Part shown: in pieces, positions 1-10,197 of the stretch
How positions within the stretch are numbered: the stretch's first letter is position 1
How the letters are laid out: every line of letters starts with the position of its first letter
DNA from: Benincasa hispida
Taxonomy: Eukaryota; Streptophyta; Magnoliopsida; Cucurbitales; Cucurbitaceae
Assembly: GCF_009727055.1 (NCBI RefSeq)
Contig: NC_052360.1
Coordinates: 68,968,608 to 69,032,607 of the forward strand
DNA length: 64,000 bases
Reading direction: 5' to 3'
The notes under the pieces: model-generated
Seen by the model: the letters and a program-made list of their open reading frames with translations, nothing else
Told to the model about the DNA's origin: nothing
The model's database searches: none
Made by a program: the position numbers and the translations under genes

Positions 1-318
1 GATCGCATGCGGAGAAAACTCTCCATTGCAAAGGCAAACGCGTTCAATCAATGCATGGGTGTTGTGGTAAATAGCCGCATGCGTCCATCTCATGGGAGTT
101 GCGTTCGTCAAGCAATTGCGGTCATCGTGTAAAGTTGCGGTATTAAGTGAATGAGGTCACTGCATGATTGTGACTACAGAATAACGCATACTAATGGGAT
201 CAATGCAAGGTTGGTGGAATGAACGCATCAACGTACATCTCGTGAGAATCAAAAGCTAATGTTAACATTTCACCTACCACGCCATTAGCCGCAGAGATTC
301 AGAAAGGACTAAACGTTG
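1..318 (+). repeat. Family-2 LTR fragment, plus orientation
   Basis: This stretch aligns by eye with about 2,480-2,800, the U3 part of the plus-oriented LTR further right (shared order: GCATGC, GGAGTTGC, GTAAAGTTGCGGTATTAAG, then the CACCTACCACG motif). Similarity stops near 318. It has no coding content. The window edge cuts its left side, so the element it came from cannot be judged. Confidence 0.65.
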
Positions 319-2246
319 ATTGTGAATTACTCGATAACTAAAATTCCGTGGATGCAGTATGCGATGCATGTTCTTAAGGTATGCATTTATTGTCATGCGT
401 TGGTGGTCATGCATTTGAATGACTATGCATTAACGAATATATGCGATAACCATGCGTCCTGTCACAAGTTTGCTTGCACTCACGCCAAGTATAACGCGAA
501 TGCAAGTTTCTCGGGTGATCTGAGGTCGAAAATTGGGACTTGTAGTTGGATGAATGCGGTAATGTGCATGCGCCGGTTGAATAAAAGAATGATGGAGGGG
601 TTTCTATGCTAACATTACTCCTACTCCTAACTAACATACAACGCAATGAGAATATGAAAGAGAGGTAGATACGCAACAACTCTTGACATGAAACAAATGA
701 ATGGAAAAATAGATAAAATGTGAAGATGTCTTCATTGCAATACTTAGGAGTGACCGCAAGGGCAACCTTAGTCAATACAAGCCATGCGATCAGGCTACAC
801 ACACTTGAGCCTAGCATCATTAGACCATACATCTTTCTTGGTATATCCAGATAATAGGTAGCGTATGTGGTGTATCTATGATATTTCCGGAAAGCCTATG
901 CCTGCCTAAACCTCCATAACCCGCTCACATGCTCTCACCACATGAGCATGAGCGTGCTAGCCGCATACCACCGTATCCTACTTCCTGGACGTATGCAATA
1001 TCCTATCAGTAAGGTGCATATGTAGTGTGAAAGAAAACAAAGCTTATCTCTAAGTTCCCCATTCTTGCCTATGTGTTCCAATCTGCTCTCTCGAGTCTTA
1101 CATTTGGGTTTTAGACTACTCTCTTGAGTATGCGTAAATGATGAATGATGCGCTCATAAGACATGGTAACCGCATGAACTTTGCTGACATAAGATTATTT
1201 CTATCTCTAGTGAATAATAGCTTACATTACTTAATGCGACCAACGACTTACCCTCTCGATTAGTTAGTTGTTGCTGACTTTACTCATAGACAAGTGTTTT
1301 GTCTGCCTATAGACAGGCATTGCTACAACTTCCCACTAAGAAAATAATGTTTACTCAGAAACTCACGCAACGCACACCTCTCGGTGGTTTTCTACATGCT
1401 TCATATCTCTAATCCACATGACTAAGTATGCGATACAATAGAAATCTCACTAAGTGATGCAATGAAAGTTAAAGATGCTAAGTAAGAAGATGGAGATGGA
1501 GTCGAAGGAAACACAGAAATGCATTGAACACTCATGTATTAATTTCTTAATCACAAAATGTATACAATACAATATAAGAAAAGAAGAGAAAATGAAATGA
1601 CCGGCTGGAAGCAATGACTTACTTCCAGCGGATGTGCGTCAAGATTGTCGGTGGTGCCATGGATAGGCGGAGGAGCTAACTCTCTCGAGATCTAGCTCCG
1701 ATCGAAGGCTTCGGTCGTCACTCAGAATGGATGAAGGAGGTGAAGAACTCTCAAGCTTCTTCTCACGCATTTGTCTAGATCACAAGGATCCGCCCTAGGC
1801 GAACCTCAGGCAAAAACCTTGGATAAGTTGAAGTTCTGCTCATTGGCTTCTTTATACAGAGCCTAGATCGTCGACAACATTAATGGATTTCTCTGATTCT
1901 GACATTCGCGGCGCGTTTAGTCCTTTTTTAATCTCTGCGACTAACAGCGTGGTAGGTGAAATGTCAACATCAATTTTTTATTCTCCCGAGATGTATGTTG
2001 ATGTATTCATTCCACTAACCTTGCGTTGATCCTATTAGTATGCGTTATCGTGTAGTCGCAATCATGCAGTGACTACATTTGCTTAATACTGCAACTCTAC
2101 ACAATGACTGCAATCGCATGACAAGCGCAACTCCCATGCGATGGATGCATGTGGCTAATTACCGCAACATCCATGCGTTGATCGAACTTGTTTGCCTTTG
2201 CGATGGAGATTTTTCTTCACATACGATCGTCTATGCAGTAGTCCGG
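319..2246 (-). repeat. Family-2 LTR, minus orientation, outer end missing
   Basis: The minus strand matches the LTRs of the 4.9-kb element at 4,766-9,687 in order: the GCCAAGTATAACGC and AAGTTTCTCGGG blocks near 480-520, the CCATGGAT block near 1,655, and the reverse of the CACCTACCACG motif near 1,950. The terminal hairpin expected at its outer end is absent because another LTR begins with TG exactly at 2,247. Small reading frames inside (for example 407-832 minus) have no family resemblance and are taken as chance. Confidence 0.65.
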
Positions 2247-3322
2247 TGATGACATGCAGAAATGCATGTCATCTTAAGCCTTTTACTTAGAATTATGATG
2301 GTTGTTAGGCAGAAATTGCGTCGATCATGATAGGAATTCACGAAAAAAAAGTTTGCGTCAATCAGCATGATGAATCTCAGCTAACCCATTACTTTGTGTT
2401 AATTATGCATTCAATGTTCTATTTTTGTAGCTAATGCCGGAAACAAATGCAAATGCAGAAATCAGACCACCACATAGACAACTGCATGCAGAGAAACACT
2501 CCATCACAAAGGCAAATGCATCGATCAATACATGGATGTTGTGGTAATCAGCTGTATGCGTACATCGCATGGGAGTTGCACTCGTCAAGTGATTGCGATC
2601 ATCGTGTAGAGTTGCGGTATTAAGCGAATGTGGTCATTGAATGATTGCGGTTGCGCAACAATGCAAACTAATGGAATCAACGTAAGGTAGGTGGAATGAA
2701 CGCATCAACACATCTACCTCGAGAAAATCCAAAGATGATATTGACATTTCACCTACCACGCTGTTAGTGGCAGAGGTTTAGAAAGGACGAACGCACCGAA
2801 CGTCAGACTCAGAGCAGTCCAATTAATGTTGTTAGCAATTCATGCTCTATAAATAGAAGCCGACCAACCGAAATTCAAGTTATCTGGAGATTATCCCTCA
2901 CTGGGGATTTTCCTCGCGATCCAGACAAAATGCGTGAGAAGACGCCTGAGAATTCTTCACCTCCTTCATCCATTTCGAGTGAGACTAGAGCCTTTGACCT
3001 CGGATAATTCTGAGAAACTCGTGTTGGAATTATACTTGATTTCAGCACAAGGAAACTTTGGTACGCACTACTCCAACGCATACTACGAGCATATCATTAA
3101 CAACACATATATTTAGACGTAGGCATAAAAAATGTCTTTATCACAAAAGAGCTTAAGCGCAGTTAGAGCATTCATTCATTCATCAGCGCATCAGATAGAC
3201 AACATTACATGTCGTATCCTTACAAGTTTATGGCAGCATGAGCTTGTATCATTCATATTCATCATTGTCTATATGCATATAGATAAAGGCATCCATTTTT
3301 ATATCATCAATCATGCCTTAAG
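2247..3322 (+). repeat. Family-2 LTR, plus orientation, 3' truncated
   Basis: It starts TGATGACATGCA, a terminal hairpin with perfect 11-bp arms and a GAAA loop, followed by the CTTAAGCCTTTTACTTAGAAT block seen at the end of the 4.9-kb element's LTRs. A TATA box lies at 2,848-2,855. Compared with other copies the leader part (about 2,960-3,060) is shortened. Similarity to other LTRs ends near 3,322, where unrelated sequence starts. Probably a solo or truncated LTR inserted into the minus-oriented LTR on its left. Confidence 0.65.
2848..2855 (+). promoter_or_regulatory. TATA box of LTR promoter
   Basis: TATAAATA in the context GCTCTATAAATAGAAGC, about 600 bp into the LTR. This is where U3 ends in Athila-type LTRs, so transcription would start about 30 bp downstream. 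Assignment is by motif and position only. Confidence 0.6.
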
Positions 3323-4765
3323 TGATAACCTAAATAGGTCTGTAGTATAAGGATTAAGGTAGGATACCTGATCATGGTGACACCACGGATACAACCCGCT
3401 TTGTAGAAGTTTGCAAGTGTTATAAACTACAACATACGGTAGATCCTGACCATTTATGTGGAGACGTGCGAGCGGGGGTGTCCTATACAAAGAGTTTATA
3501 TAAGACCTGGACCACGAGATGACTAGACTATGTATATAACGCCGTTGATAGTAGAGACTTGCATCTCACCTAAACGACCATAGGTGACACGACCTCAATC
3601 CTAAGTGTTTTGGGAACTCCTACCTTTGAGGGCGGTCCTTTAATTAGTATGGGTGAGAGTGACCAGATTGCCAACTCAACATGCCTACCTTTTTGGGGAC
3701 TTGTCTGATCTGGGAGTTGGGAACTCAATCCACAAGATGGAATTCACTCATTTCCCGAAGCAGGGATAAGTAGAGAGATTGTTCCCTTAAGGGCTGATTC
3801 CGGGGCTTGAACATAGTGGCCACAACTTCTCTTTGGAAGAGAAGACTCAGTCATATTAGGACTATGACTTATATTCATTAGAGGGATCAGTGGTACTTAA
3901 GGAGACAGATGTAACTATAGGAACATAACGGTTATTGGCCAACTGTACTTACGAGCGATCGGTGAAGGGTTATCGCACTGCTGATTGGTTGAGATGGACA
4001 CATAATATATATCTGTGGTAAGGAGAGTTCAGCTGCCAGTTTTTAGTGGAGTGTCTGGCAGTTAACGAATGGTGGATCCCGTGACTAAAGAGTTTAGTCA
4101 GTTATTCATGTACCGTTGGAGCTTCAAGCTACAAGACCATGAGGTCTCCTTGGTAGCTCAATGGATTCAATTGAGGATCAATTCTTGATGTTGGTTTGAA
4201 ATGTTCAAATTGACAAGAGGTATTTTGAATATATATGATATAATCGGTATGATGTATGAGATACATATAGTGGAGGATTGATGTAAATGAGATTTACATT
4301 AAGTATCATGGAATAGAAAAAGAACTATGGTTTATATGTTTCATGAGATGAAATATTAAAAATATAGGTTATAAATATAGTATGATAAGTTGGTTATCAT
4401 TTATATTTATAATAACATAATTATTCAATAATTAATTATTTTTCTTTAAATAACCAATTGAGTGGGTGGTCATTGGATTCATGGTAACCGTGAGTTTAAA
4501 AGAAAAGTGGTTTTCCTAATTTTAGGAAGATTTTACAAACGCTGAAAAGTTTTCCTAAAAAGGTTTTTGAGTTTTATCTCTCGTGCAAAAGAAACTCACG
4601 TAGTCGTCAAGTAAATATGGATTTACTAAATGACGGTTGGGCGAGCTAAACGATGGTGTAGTGGCGAGCTAAACGATCATGCAATATTTACTAAACGATC
4701 ACATAGTTTTGCTAGACGATCGCTTGCCCAAAGTAAACGATCGTGTAGAGTCTGTAGGCGATACA
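3323..4765. repeat. Copia-like or unclassified interspersed repeat, left part
   Basis: No coding region can be read here. Base composition and word use differ sharply from the GCAT/TGCG-rich neighbours. The first 900 bp read like the non-coding 3' region of a plant Copia element; the rest is AT-rich (about 4,200-4,480). The last 140 bp (4,625-4,760) carry repeated AAACGATC/AGACGATC words. The same words resume at 9,690, so 3,323-4,765 and 9,688-10,197 were one sequence before the 4.9-kb element inserted. The Copia label is my recollection of cucurbit repeats, not something proved here. Confidence 0.4.
4761..4765. repeat. Target-site duplication, left copy
   Basis: ATACA directly before the element starting TGTTGG at 4,766; the right copy at 9,688-9,692 is ATAGA. 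Four of five bases agree, and 5 bp is the usual length for Ty3/gypsy insertion. Confidence 0.55.
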
Positions 4766-6497
4766 TGTTGGAAGTAAAATTAGGGACGGATGGGGTTGTA
4801 CATGCAATCATGCATTAGACATGGCTTAAGCTATGCGTTTACGCCCATGTGTTGGAATGAAAATGCGTTAACCTAGTATGCAATGACCACGCGTTCCTAT
4901 CGCAAGTTTTCTTACGCTCGCGCCAAGTATAATGCAAATGCAAGTTTCTCGGGTAATTCGAGGCCGAACACAGGGACTTGTCACTCAATAATGCTCGTGA
5001 AGCAATGCATTTGAGGCGATGAATAAAAATTAAATGAAGAAAGTTTAATGGATCTACACACTACTCCTACTCCTAACTAAACATATTGAGCAATAGAAGA
5101 CTTGCGATGAGAATAGGTAGATACACAACAACCATTAATGCATAGTAATGTGTATTATCTTAAATCGCTCGAGTAATCCCAGCTCTTCACACTAACGCAT
5201 CGCACACCTCTTGGTGGTCAACTGCATGACTATATCTCTATAGTGCATGGTTGCATTGAACATAAGATTGTGCCTATCTCTAGGAACAATGCATACTTTG
5301 CTTTAGTACGTTCCATCTCTTACCTTCTCAGGCAGTTAGACGCGGCTATTTAACTTATAGACAAGCATTGCAACATCCCATAAACAAGCATTGCTACAGC
5401 CTTTCACCAATCAAAGAGGATTAACTCACTGTACTTGCACAACGCACACTTCTCGGTGGGTTGCTACATGCGTCCTATCTCTAGGCTACACGATTAAGTA
5501 TGCGATCGCCTTTGATAAATAAACGCTGAAGATAAACAATGAAAGAGATAAAGATGATGAAGAAGACGACAATGAAGGAATCAAGATATGCATTTGATTA
5601 CAAAATGTCTTAATATCTTAAGCTAAAATGTAATACAATACAGAGGTTATAAGAGAAATGAAGGATTCTACGTCAAGGCTGCTAGTGGTCCATGGATGAA
5701 TGGTGGAGATGTCTCTCTCGAGCTCTATCTCCAGTGAAAGCTCCGGTCGTCACTTGATCTGGTTTAGAGAGGTGAGGAATTCTCACTGAAAATCTTGCTC
5801 AAGCTCTCATCTGTGATCGCAAACCTCTGCCTTGAGGCCGAATTTCGGATGTCTTGAAATGAAGATCCAAAGGGCTATTTATAGAGTTTAAACACCGACA
5901 GCTATCATGATTGCGTTATGTCTTACTGCTGCCTTTGTCACGGTATGGGCAATGTCACATTGTCTTATATTGTTCATACTCCAAAGGTATGCATCCAAGC
6001 TTGATTTAGCTAAAGTATCAACGCGTTCTACCCATCATGTGATCGTCCTTCTATTATGGTTGTCACTTCGTGGCCGCCATTTCCAATTGATCACCGCATT
6101 CACTTAATCACGGCAACTTTCATGCGATGGGCGCATTCGATCACCGCAACTTCCATGCGATGAATGCATTCGATCACCGCAACTTCCATGCGGTGGGCGC
6201 ATGCGATCCAACTTTCACTGCATGCATTTGTCTTTGCGATCGCCTGGCTTTAGTGCATGTGTTTGTCTGCGATTGCTTATTTCCAATGCATGCGTTTGAT
6301 TCCTAGGATAGGTACAAAAATAAACACTTTGACATGGAGTAATGCATAATATTGGGGTCAGTGAGGGTTTAGGTGCTAATTGATGCAAAACTCAAATTTT
6401 CGCAATTTCTAAGTATTATCACCGCATTTTCTACTTATTATCTCTCATAATTCTAAATAAAAGGCTTATAATAACTAGCATTTCTGCCAGTTATCAC
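4766..6497 (-). repeat. 3' LTR of the 4.9-kb element
   Basis: 1,732 bp. On the minus strand it begins TGATAACTGGCAGAAA with a terminal hairpin (6,471-6,494) and ends TTCCAACA. TATA box on the minus strand at 5,876-5,883 (TATTTATA as written). It holds three copies of a 33-bp tandem repeat (6,106-6,204) where the partner LTR has two. Numerous substitutions against the partner show the insertion is not recent. Confidence 0.8.
6106..6204. repeat. 33-bp tandem repeat, three copies
   Basis: Units at 6,106-6,138, 6,139-6,171 and 6,172-6,204 of the form (G/A)ATCACCGCAACTTYCATGCG... with a few substitutions. The other LTR of the same element has only two units (9,330-9,362 and 9,363-9,395), so a unit was gained or lost after insertion. 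It lies in U3 upstream of the TATA box and could act as an enhancer-like repeat; that role is inference. Confidence 0.75.
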
Positions 6498-6511
6498 ACC
6501 CCCAAACTTAG
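6498..6511 (-). promoter_or_regulatory. Polypurine tract of the 4.9-kb element
   Basis: On the minus strand TAAGTTTGGGGGTG directly abuts the LTR start TGATAAC. It is preceded by GAGGACAAGCATGATTC, the usual context of this PPT type. It would prime plus-strand DNA synthesis. Confidence 0.8.
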
Positions 6512-7971
6512 AATCATGCTTGTCCTCAAACATGCGTCATACTTAAGAAATTCTTACCTCACCTTCCGTCTTTCCTTTGCGATGACCAGCCGCTCAGAAT
6601 ATAATTAACTCGTACCTCTAACCATGGCTGCAATACTCTCATCTACTTTGGCTGCTTCTTTAAAAAGATCTTTTCTAAGTTGAAATTTTGCAAGCCTTTG
6701 CTCAAAAACTTTTTATTCATTCTCCACAACCTTGCGTTCAGCTCTTGAGAATGCATTCGTTCAAAACAATTCAAGATTATGCGATTACTTATTCGAATGC
6801 GGCGTTGAACCTAGTTATGCTCTTCATTTTGGCTTACCCCCACGTGTGTCATGCGGGCATCCAACATCGGTTGCGTTCCATACTCAACTCAACTCATGTC
6901 TTGCTTGATTTGGCTTGCGCCAGATAGAGGAGTTGCGCTTATGCGTTGATCCTGGAGACTTACCTTCGTTTTGGCTTGCCTCCACGGGTGTCATGTGGAC
7001 ATCCAACTACAGGTAAATGCCTTTCACAACTTAACTCTTATCAAACATGGGTTTCTCCATTGCATTGATAGTGGAGTTGTTATTTTCAAAATTATTTTTT
7101 TTTTAAGGGAATGACCACAATGTAATGAACGCAATTCTTCGAGACCACTGCCACCTCCAAACTTAGAGGGTGGCAGCATTCTCATTGCAAGCTAAAAACA
7201 AACTCAACAGGAATGTGATAACAAATGTTTGAGTAAGGGTTTGCACACAATAAAACTATAGACTTTCACAATTTGAAGAAGCTATTAAAAGTATGGAGAC
7301 CCTTGCGATACTAGTTAGAGGATGCGGTGAATTATTTGTACCATTATAGATGCATCGCAAAGAACCGCAATCAGACAAGGAGAATTTCAAAAGGATAATG
7401 CGTAAAAGATAACAAGAACAGAACCTTAAGTAGAATAACGCATGCAACAATGCGTTGGAATTCTTGTGATTGAAGCCATGCGTTGAAGGATGTGGAGGAT
7501 TCTTCTGTTGTAACTGCACACTGAGGAGAGTTATTATCGCACCTATAAGGAGCAAATGCACCACAACCAAGGAAGCAGCCGCATATCCAATATAACAATA
7601 AATAAAAATAATAAACTAAACTAAGAAAGCAACGTAAAGATAGAGTATAAGACGTCCTTGGAGAAATTAGAGTGTTGTCACCGCAAGGAGTCTCCCATAC
7701 AGGAGATGGCTCTCAACTACTTGGGTCAAGGGGTTCGCCCTGACCATTGGAGCTTCCAGGAATTGTTGGATGCATGATGGTTAACATGCGCCTAATTTCT
7801 TTCAGCTCATGCGACAGATAGCCTTTCTATCTAGGGGGTCAATATTTGACTTTCTACGCATTGTCTATACTTCAAATATTGTTTGCAACTTGGTCGCACA
7901 ATCTATAATACGCTTAAGATTTAAAGGGTGCTTGCGAAAACACAAAACTTCACGAAACATTAGCTGCCAAA
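6512..7971 (-). other. Non-coding internal region of the 4.9-kb element
   Basis: No reading frame here resembles gag or pol. Visible structure: two copies of the TTTTGGCTTG...ATCCAAC motif (6,822-6,869 and 6,964-7,010), a poly-T run near 7,087, and a second PPT-like tract (7,152-7,165) inside an inverted repeat whose arms are CTGCCACC (about 7,148) and GGTGGCAG (about 7,169). The stretch 7,200-7,970 shows nothing recognisable. The layout matches the 3' untranslated region of elements A, C, D, F and G. Confidence 0.6.
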
Positions 7972-7989
7972 TCCTTAGCACGGCACCAA
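7972..7989 (-). promoter_or_regulatory. Decayed primer-binding site
   Basis: The minus strand reads TTGGTGCCGTGCTAAGGA, six bases from the LTR edge. Against the tRNA-Asp-type PBS of the other elements (TGGCGCCGTTGCCGGGGA) it differs by one missing T and by C-to-T or G-to-A transitions, the pattern expected from decay of methylated cytosine. Another tRNA primer cannot be excluded. Confidence 0.5.
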
Positions 7990-7994
7990 AAACT

Positions 7995-9687
7995 TGTTGG
8001 AAGGAAAATTAGGGATGGATGGGGTTGTACATGCAATCATGCGTTAGACATGACTTAAGTTATGCATTTATGCCCATGCGTCAGAGGTCATACATTGGAA
8101 TAAAAATGCGTTAACCTAAGTTGCAATGACCACACGTTCCTATCACAAGTTTTCTTACGCTCGCGCCAAGTATAACGCAAACGCAAGTTTCTCGAGTAAT
8201 CCAAGGTCGAACACAGGGACTTGTCACTCAATAATGCCCGTGAAGCAATGTGTTTGAGGCGATGAATAAAATTAAAATGAAGAATGTTTAATGGATCTAC
8301 ACACTACTCCTACTCCTAACTAAACAGATTGAGCAATAGAAGACTTGTGATGAGAATAGGTAGATACACAACAACCATTAACGCATAGTAATGTGTATTA
8401 TCTTAAATCGGTCGAGTAATCCTAGCTCGTCACACTAATGCATCGCACACCTCTCGTGGTCAGCTGCATGACTATATCTCTATAGTGCATGGTTGCATTG
8501 AACATAAGATTGTGCCTATCTCTAGAAACAATGCATACTTTGCTTTAGTGCATTCCATCTCTTACCTTCTCAGGTAGTTAGACATGGCTATTTAACTTAT
8601 AGACAAGCATTGCAACATCCCACAGAAAAGCATTGCTACAGCCTTTCACGAAGCAAAGAGGATTAACTCACTATACTCGCACAACGCACACTTCTCGGTG
8701 GGTTGCTACATGCGTCCTATCTCTAGGCTACACGATTAAATATGAGATCACCTTTGATAAATAAACGCTGAAGATAAACAATGATAGAGATAAAGATGAT
8801 GAAGAAGACGACAATGAAGGAATCAAGATATGCATTGATTACAAAATGTCTTAATATCTTAAGATAAAATGTAATACAATACAAAGGACTCTGCGTCAAG
8901 GCTACTGGTGGTGCCATGGATGAATGGTGGAGATGTCTCTCTCGAGCTCTATCTTCGGCAAAAGCTCCGGTTGTCACTTGGTCTGGTTCGTGGAGGTGAA
9001 GAATTCTCACTAAAAATCTTGCTCAAGCTCTCATCTGTGATCATAAACCTCTACCTTGAGGCAAAAGTTCGAATGTCTTGAAATGAAGGTCCAAAGGGCT
9101 ATTTATAGAGTTTAAACACCGACAACTATCATGATTGCGTTATGTCTCACTGCTGCCTTTGTCGCGGTATGGACAATGTCACATCATCTTATCTTGTTGA
9201 TACTCCCAAGGTATGCATCCGAGCTTGATTCAGCTGAAGTATCAATGCCTTCTACCCATCTTGCGATCATCCTTCTATTATGGTTGTCACTTCGTGGCTG
9301 CAATTCCCAATTGATCACCGCATTCGCTTGATCACCACAACTTTCATGCGATGGGCGCATTCGATCACCGCAACTTCCATGCAATGGATGCATGCAATCT
9401 AACTTTTAGTGCATGTGTTTGTCTTTTCGATCGCCTAGCTTCAGCGCATGCACTTGTCTGCAATCTCTTATTTCCAATGCATGCGTTTGATTCCTGCGAT
9501 AGCTACAAAAATAGATACTTTGGTATGGAGTAACATATAATATTGGGGTCAGTGAGGGTTTAGGTGCTATTCAGCGCAAAACTCAATTTTTCGCAAATTC
9601 TAAGTATTATCACCACATTTTCTACTTATTAGCCCTCATAATTCTAAATAAAAGGCTTATAATAGCTGGCATTTCTACTAGTTATCA
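7995..9687 (-). repeat. 5' LTR of the 4.9-kb element
   Basis: 1,693 bp, the partner of 4,766-6,497. It starts TGTTGG as written and ends TTATCA; TATA box on the minus strand at 9,100-9,107. Terminal hairpin at about 9,662-9,685, with several broken pairs. Reading frames within (for example 8,723-9,010 minus) are not conserved in the partner and are treated as chance. Confidence 0.8.
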
Positions 9688-10197
9688 ATAGACCGAGTTA
9701 AACGATGATCTAAACAATCGCATAGCTTTTGCTAGACGATCGCTTAACTTTATCTAAACGATTAGGCATCGACCTATACGATAGGTCTCCGCCATCTCCC
9801 ACTTGCCCAGTCGAGTGCACGATCAGTGTTTCCTCCTTCATCTTCCTCACACCAAGTCCGAATAGAGCCCACCCTCTGGATTCTCACACCGAGAATACCA
9901 AGGAGCCTTATTGGTGGTGTCATACTCAACTCGACACCGTTGAGCTTTTCTGGAGGCCGTTCGTGCTATTGCTGAGGAGTTCGTGACCGAGGCAATCATT
10001 TAGGACGAGCACGAAATGTTCGTGCTGTGTTGCAGTCGTGTAGATCGAGCATTCGAAGTTTTCATTGTTCGAGCGGTCATGCGCAACGGAGCATAGAGAT
10101 GCATCTACAAATGTTCGTAGGTTTTTCTTGATGGAACACGAGACATACGCAGCGGAATAAGGATCTAATTACACTCTAATTGCTTTTAATTAAATAA
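9688..10197. repeat. Interspersed repeat, right part (continues 3,323-4,765)
   Basis: AAACGAT/AGACGATCGC words continue from the left part, followed by a GC-richer stretch with GTTCGTGCTGT and a CAGCGGAATAAGGATC segment near 10,151. Only chance reading frames are present (for example 9,729-9,986). It ends where a plus-strand LTR starts near 10,198. Confidence 0.4.

Larger units (their letters stand above)
4766..9687 (-). mobile_element. Complete non-coding LTR retrotransposon (family 2), 4.9 kb
   Basis: Two LTRs (4,766-6,497 and 7,995-9,687) flank 1.5 kb of internal sequence with a PPT next to the first and a decayed PBS next to the second, so the element reads on the minus strand. LTR ends are TG...CA. 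Target-site duplication ATACA/ATAGA. There is no gag or pol, so it is non-autonomous and would have needed proteins from a relative. The internal region keeps the same 3' module as the coding elements to the right (two PPT-like tracts and two copies of the TTTTGGCTTG motif), linking it to them despite diverged LTRs. Confidence 0.8.

Noticed and set aside
407..832. 141-codon minus-strand frame
   Set aside because: Lies in a family-2 LTR; the aligned parts at 4,850-5,100 and 8,090-8,340 do not keep the frame open, and it resembles no family I know.
2875..3350. Several 60-72 codon frames in the plus-oriented LTR
   Set aside because: They overlap on both strands, lie in LTR leader sequence and are not conserved in other copies.
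3323..4765. Host gene or 3' UTR in the only stretch unlike its neighbours
   Set aside because: No frame above about 60 codons, no splice-like pattern that gives a protein; text resembles an interspersed repeat.
6106..6204. Possible CRISPR-like or satellite array
   Set aside because: Only three contiguous 33-bp units with no spacers, inside a plant LTR; two units in the partner LTR.
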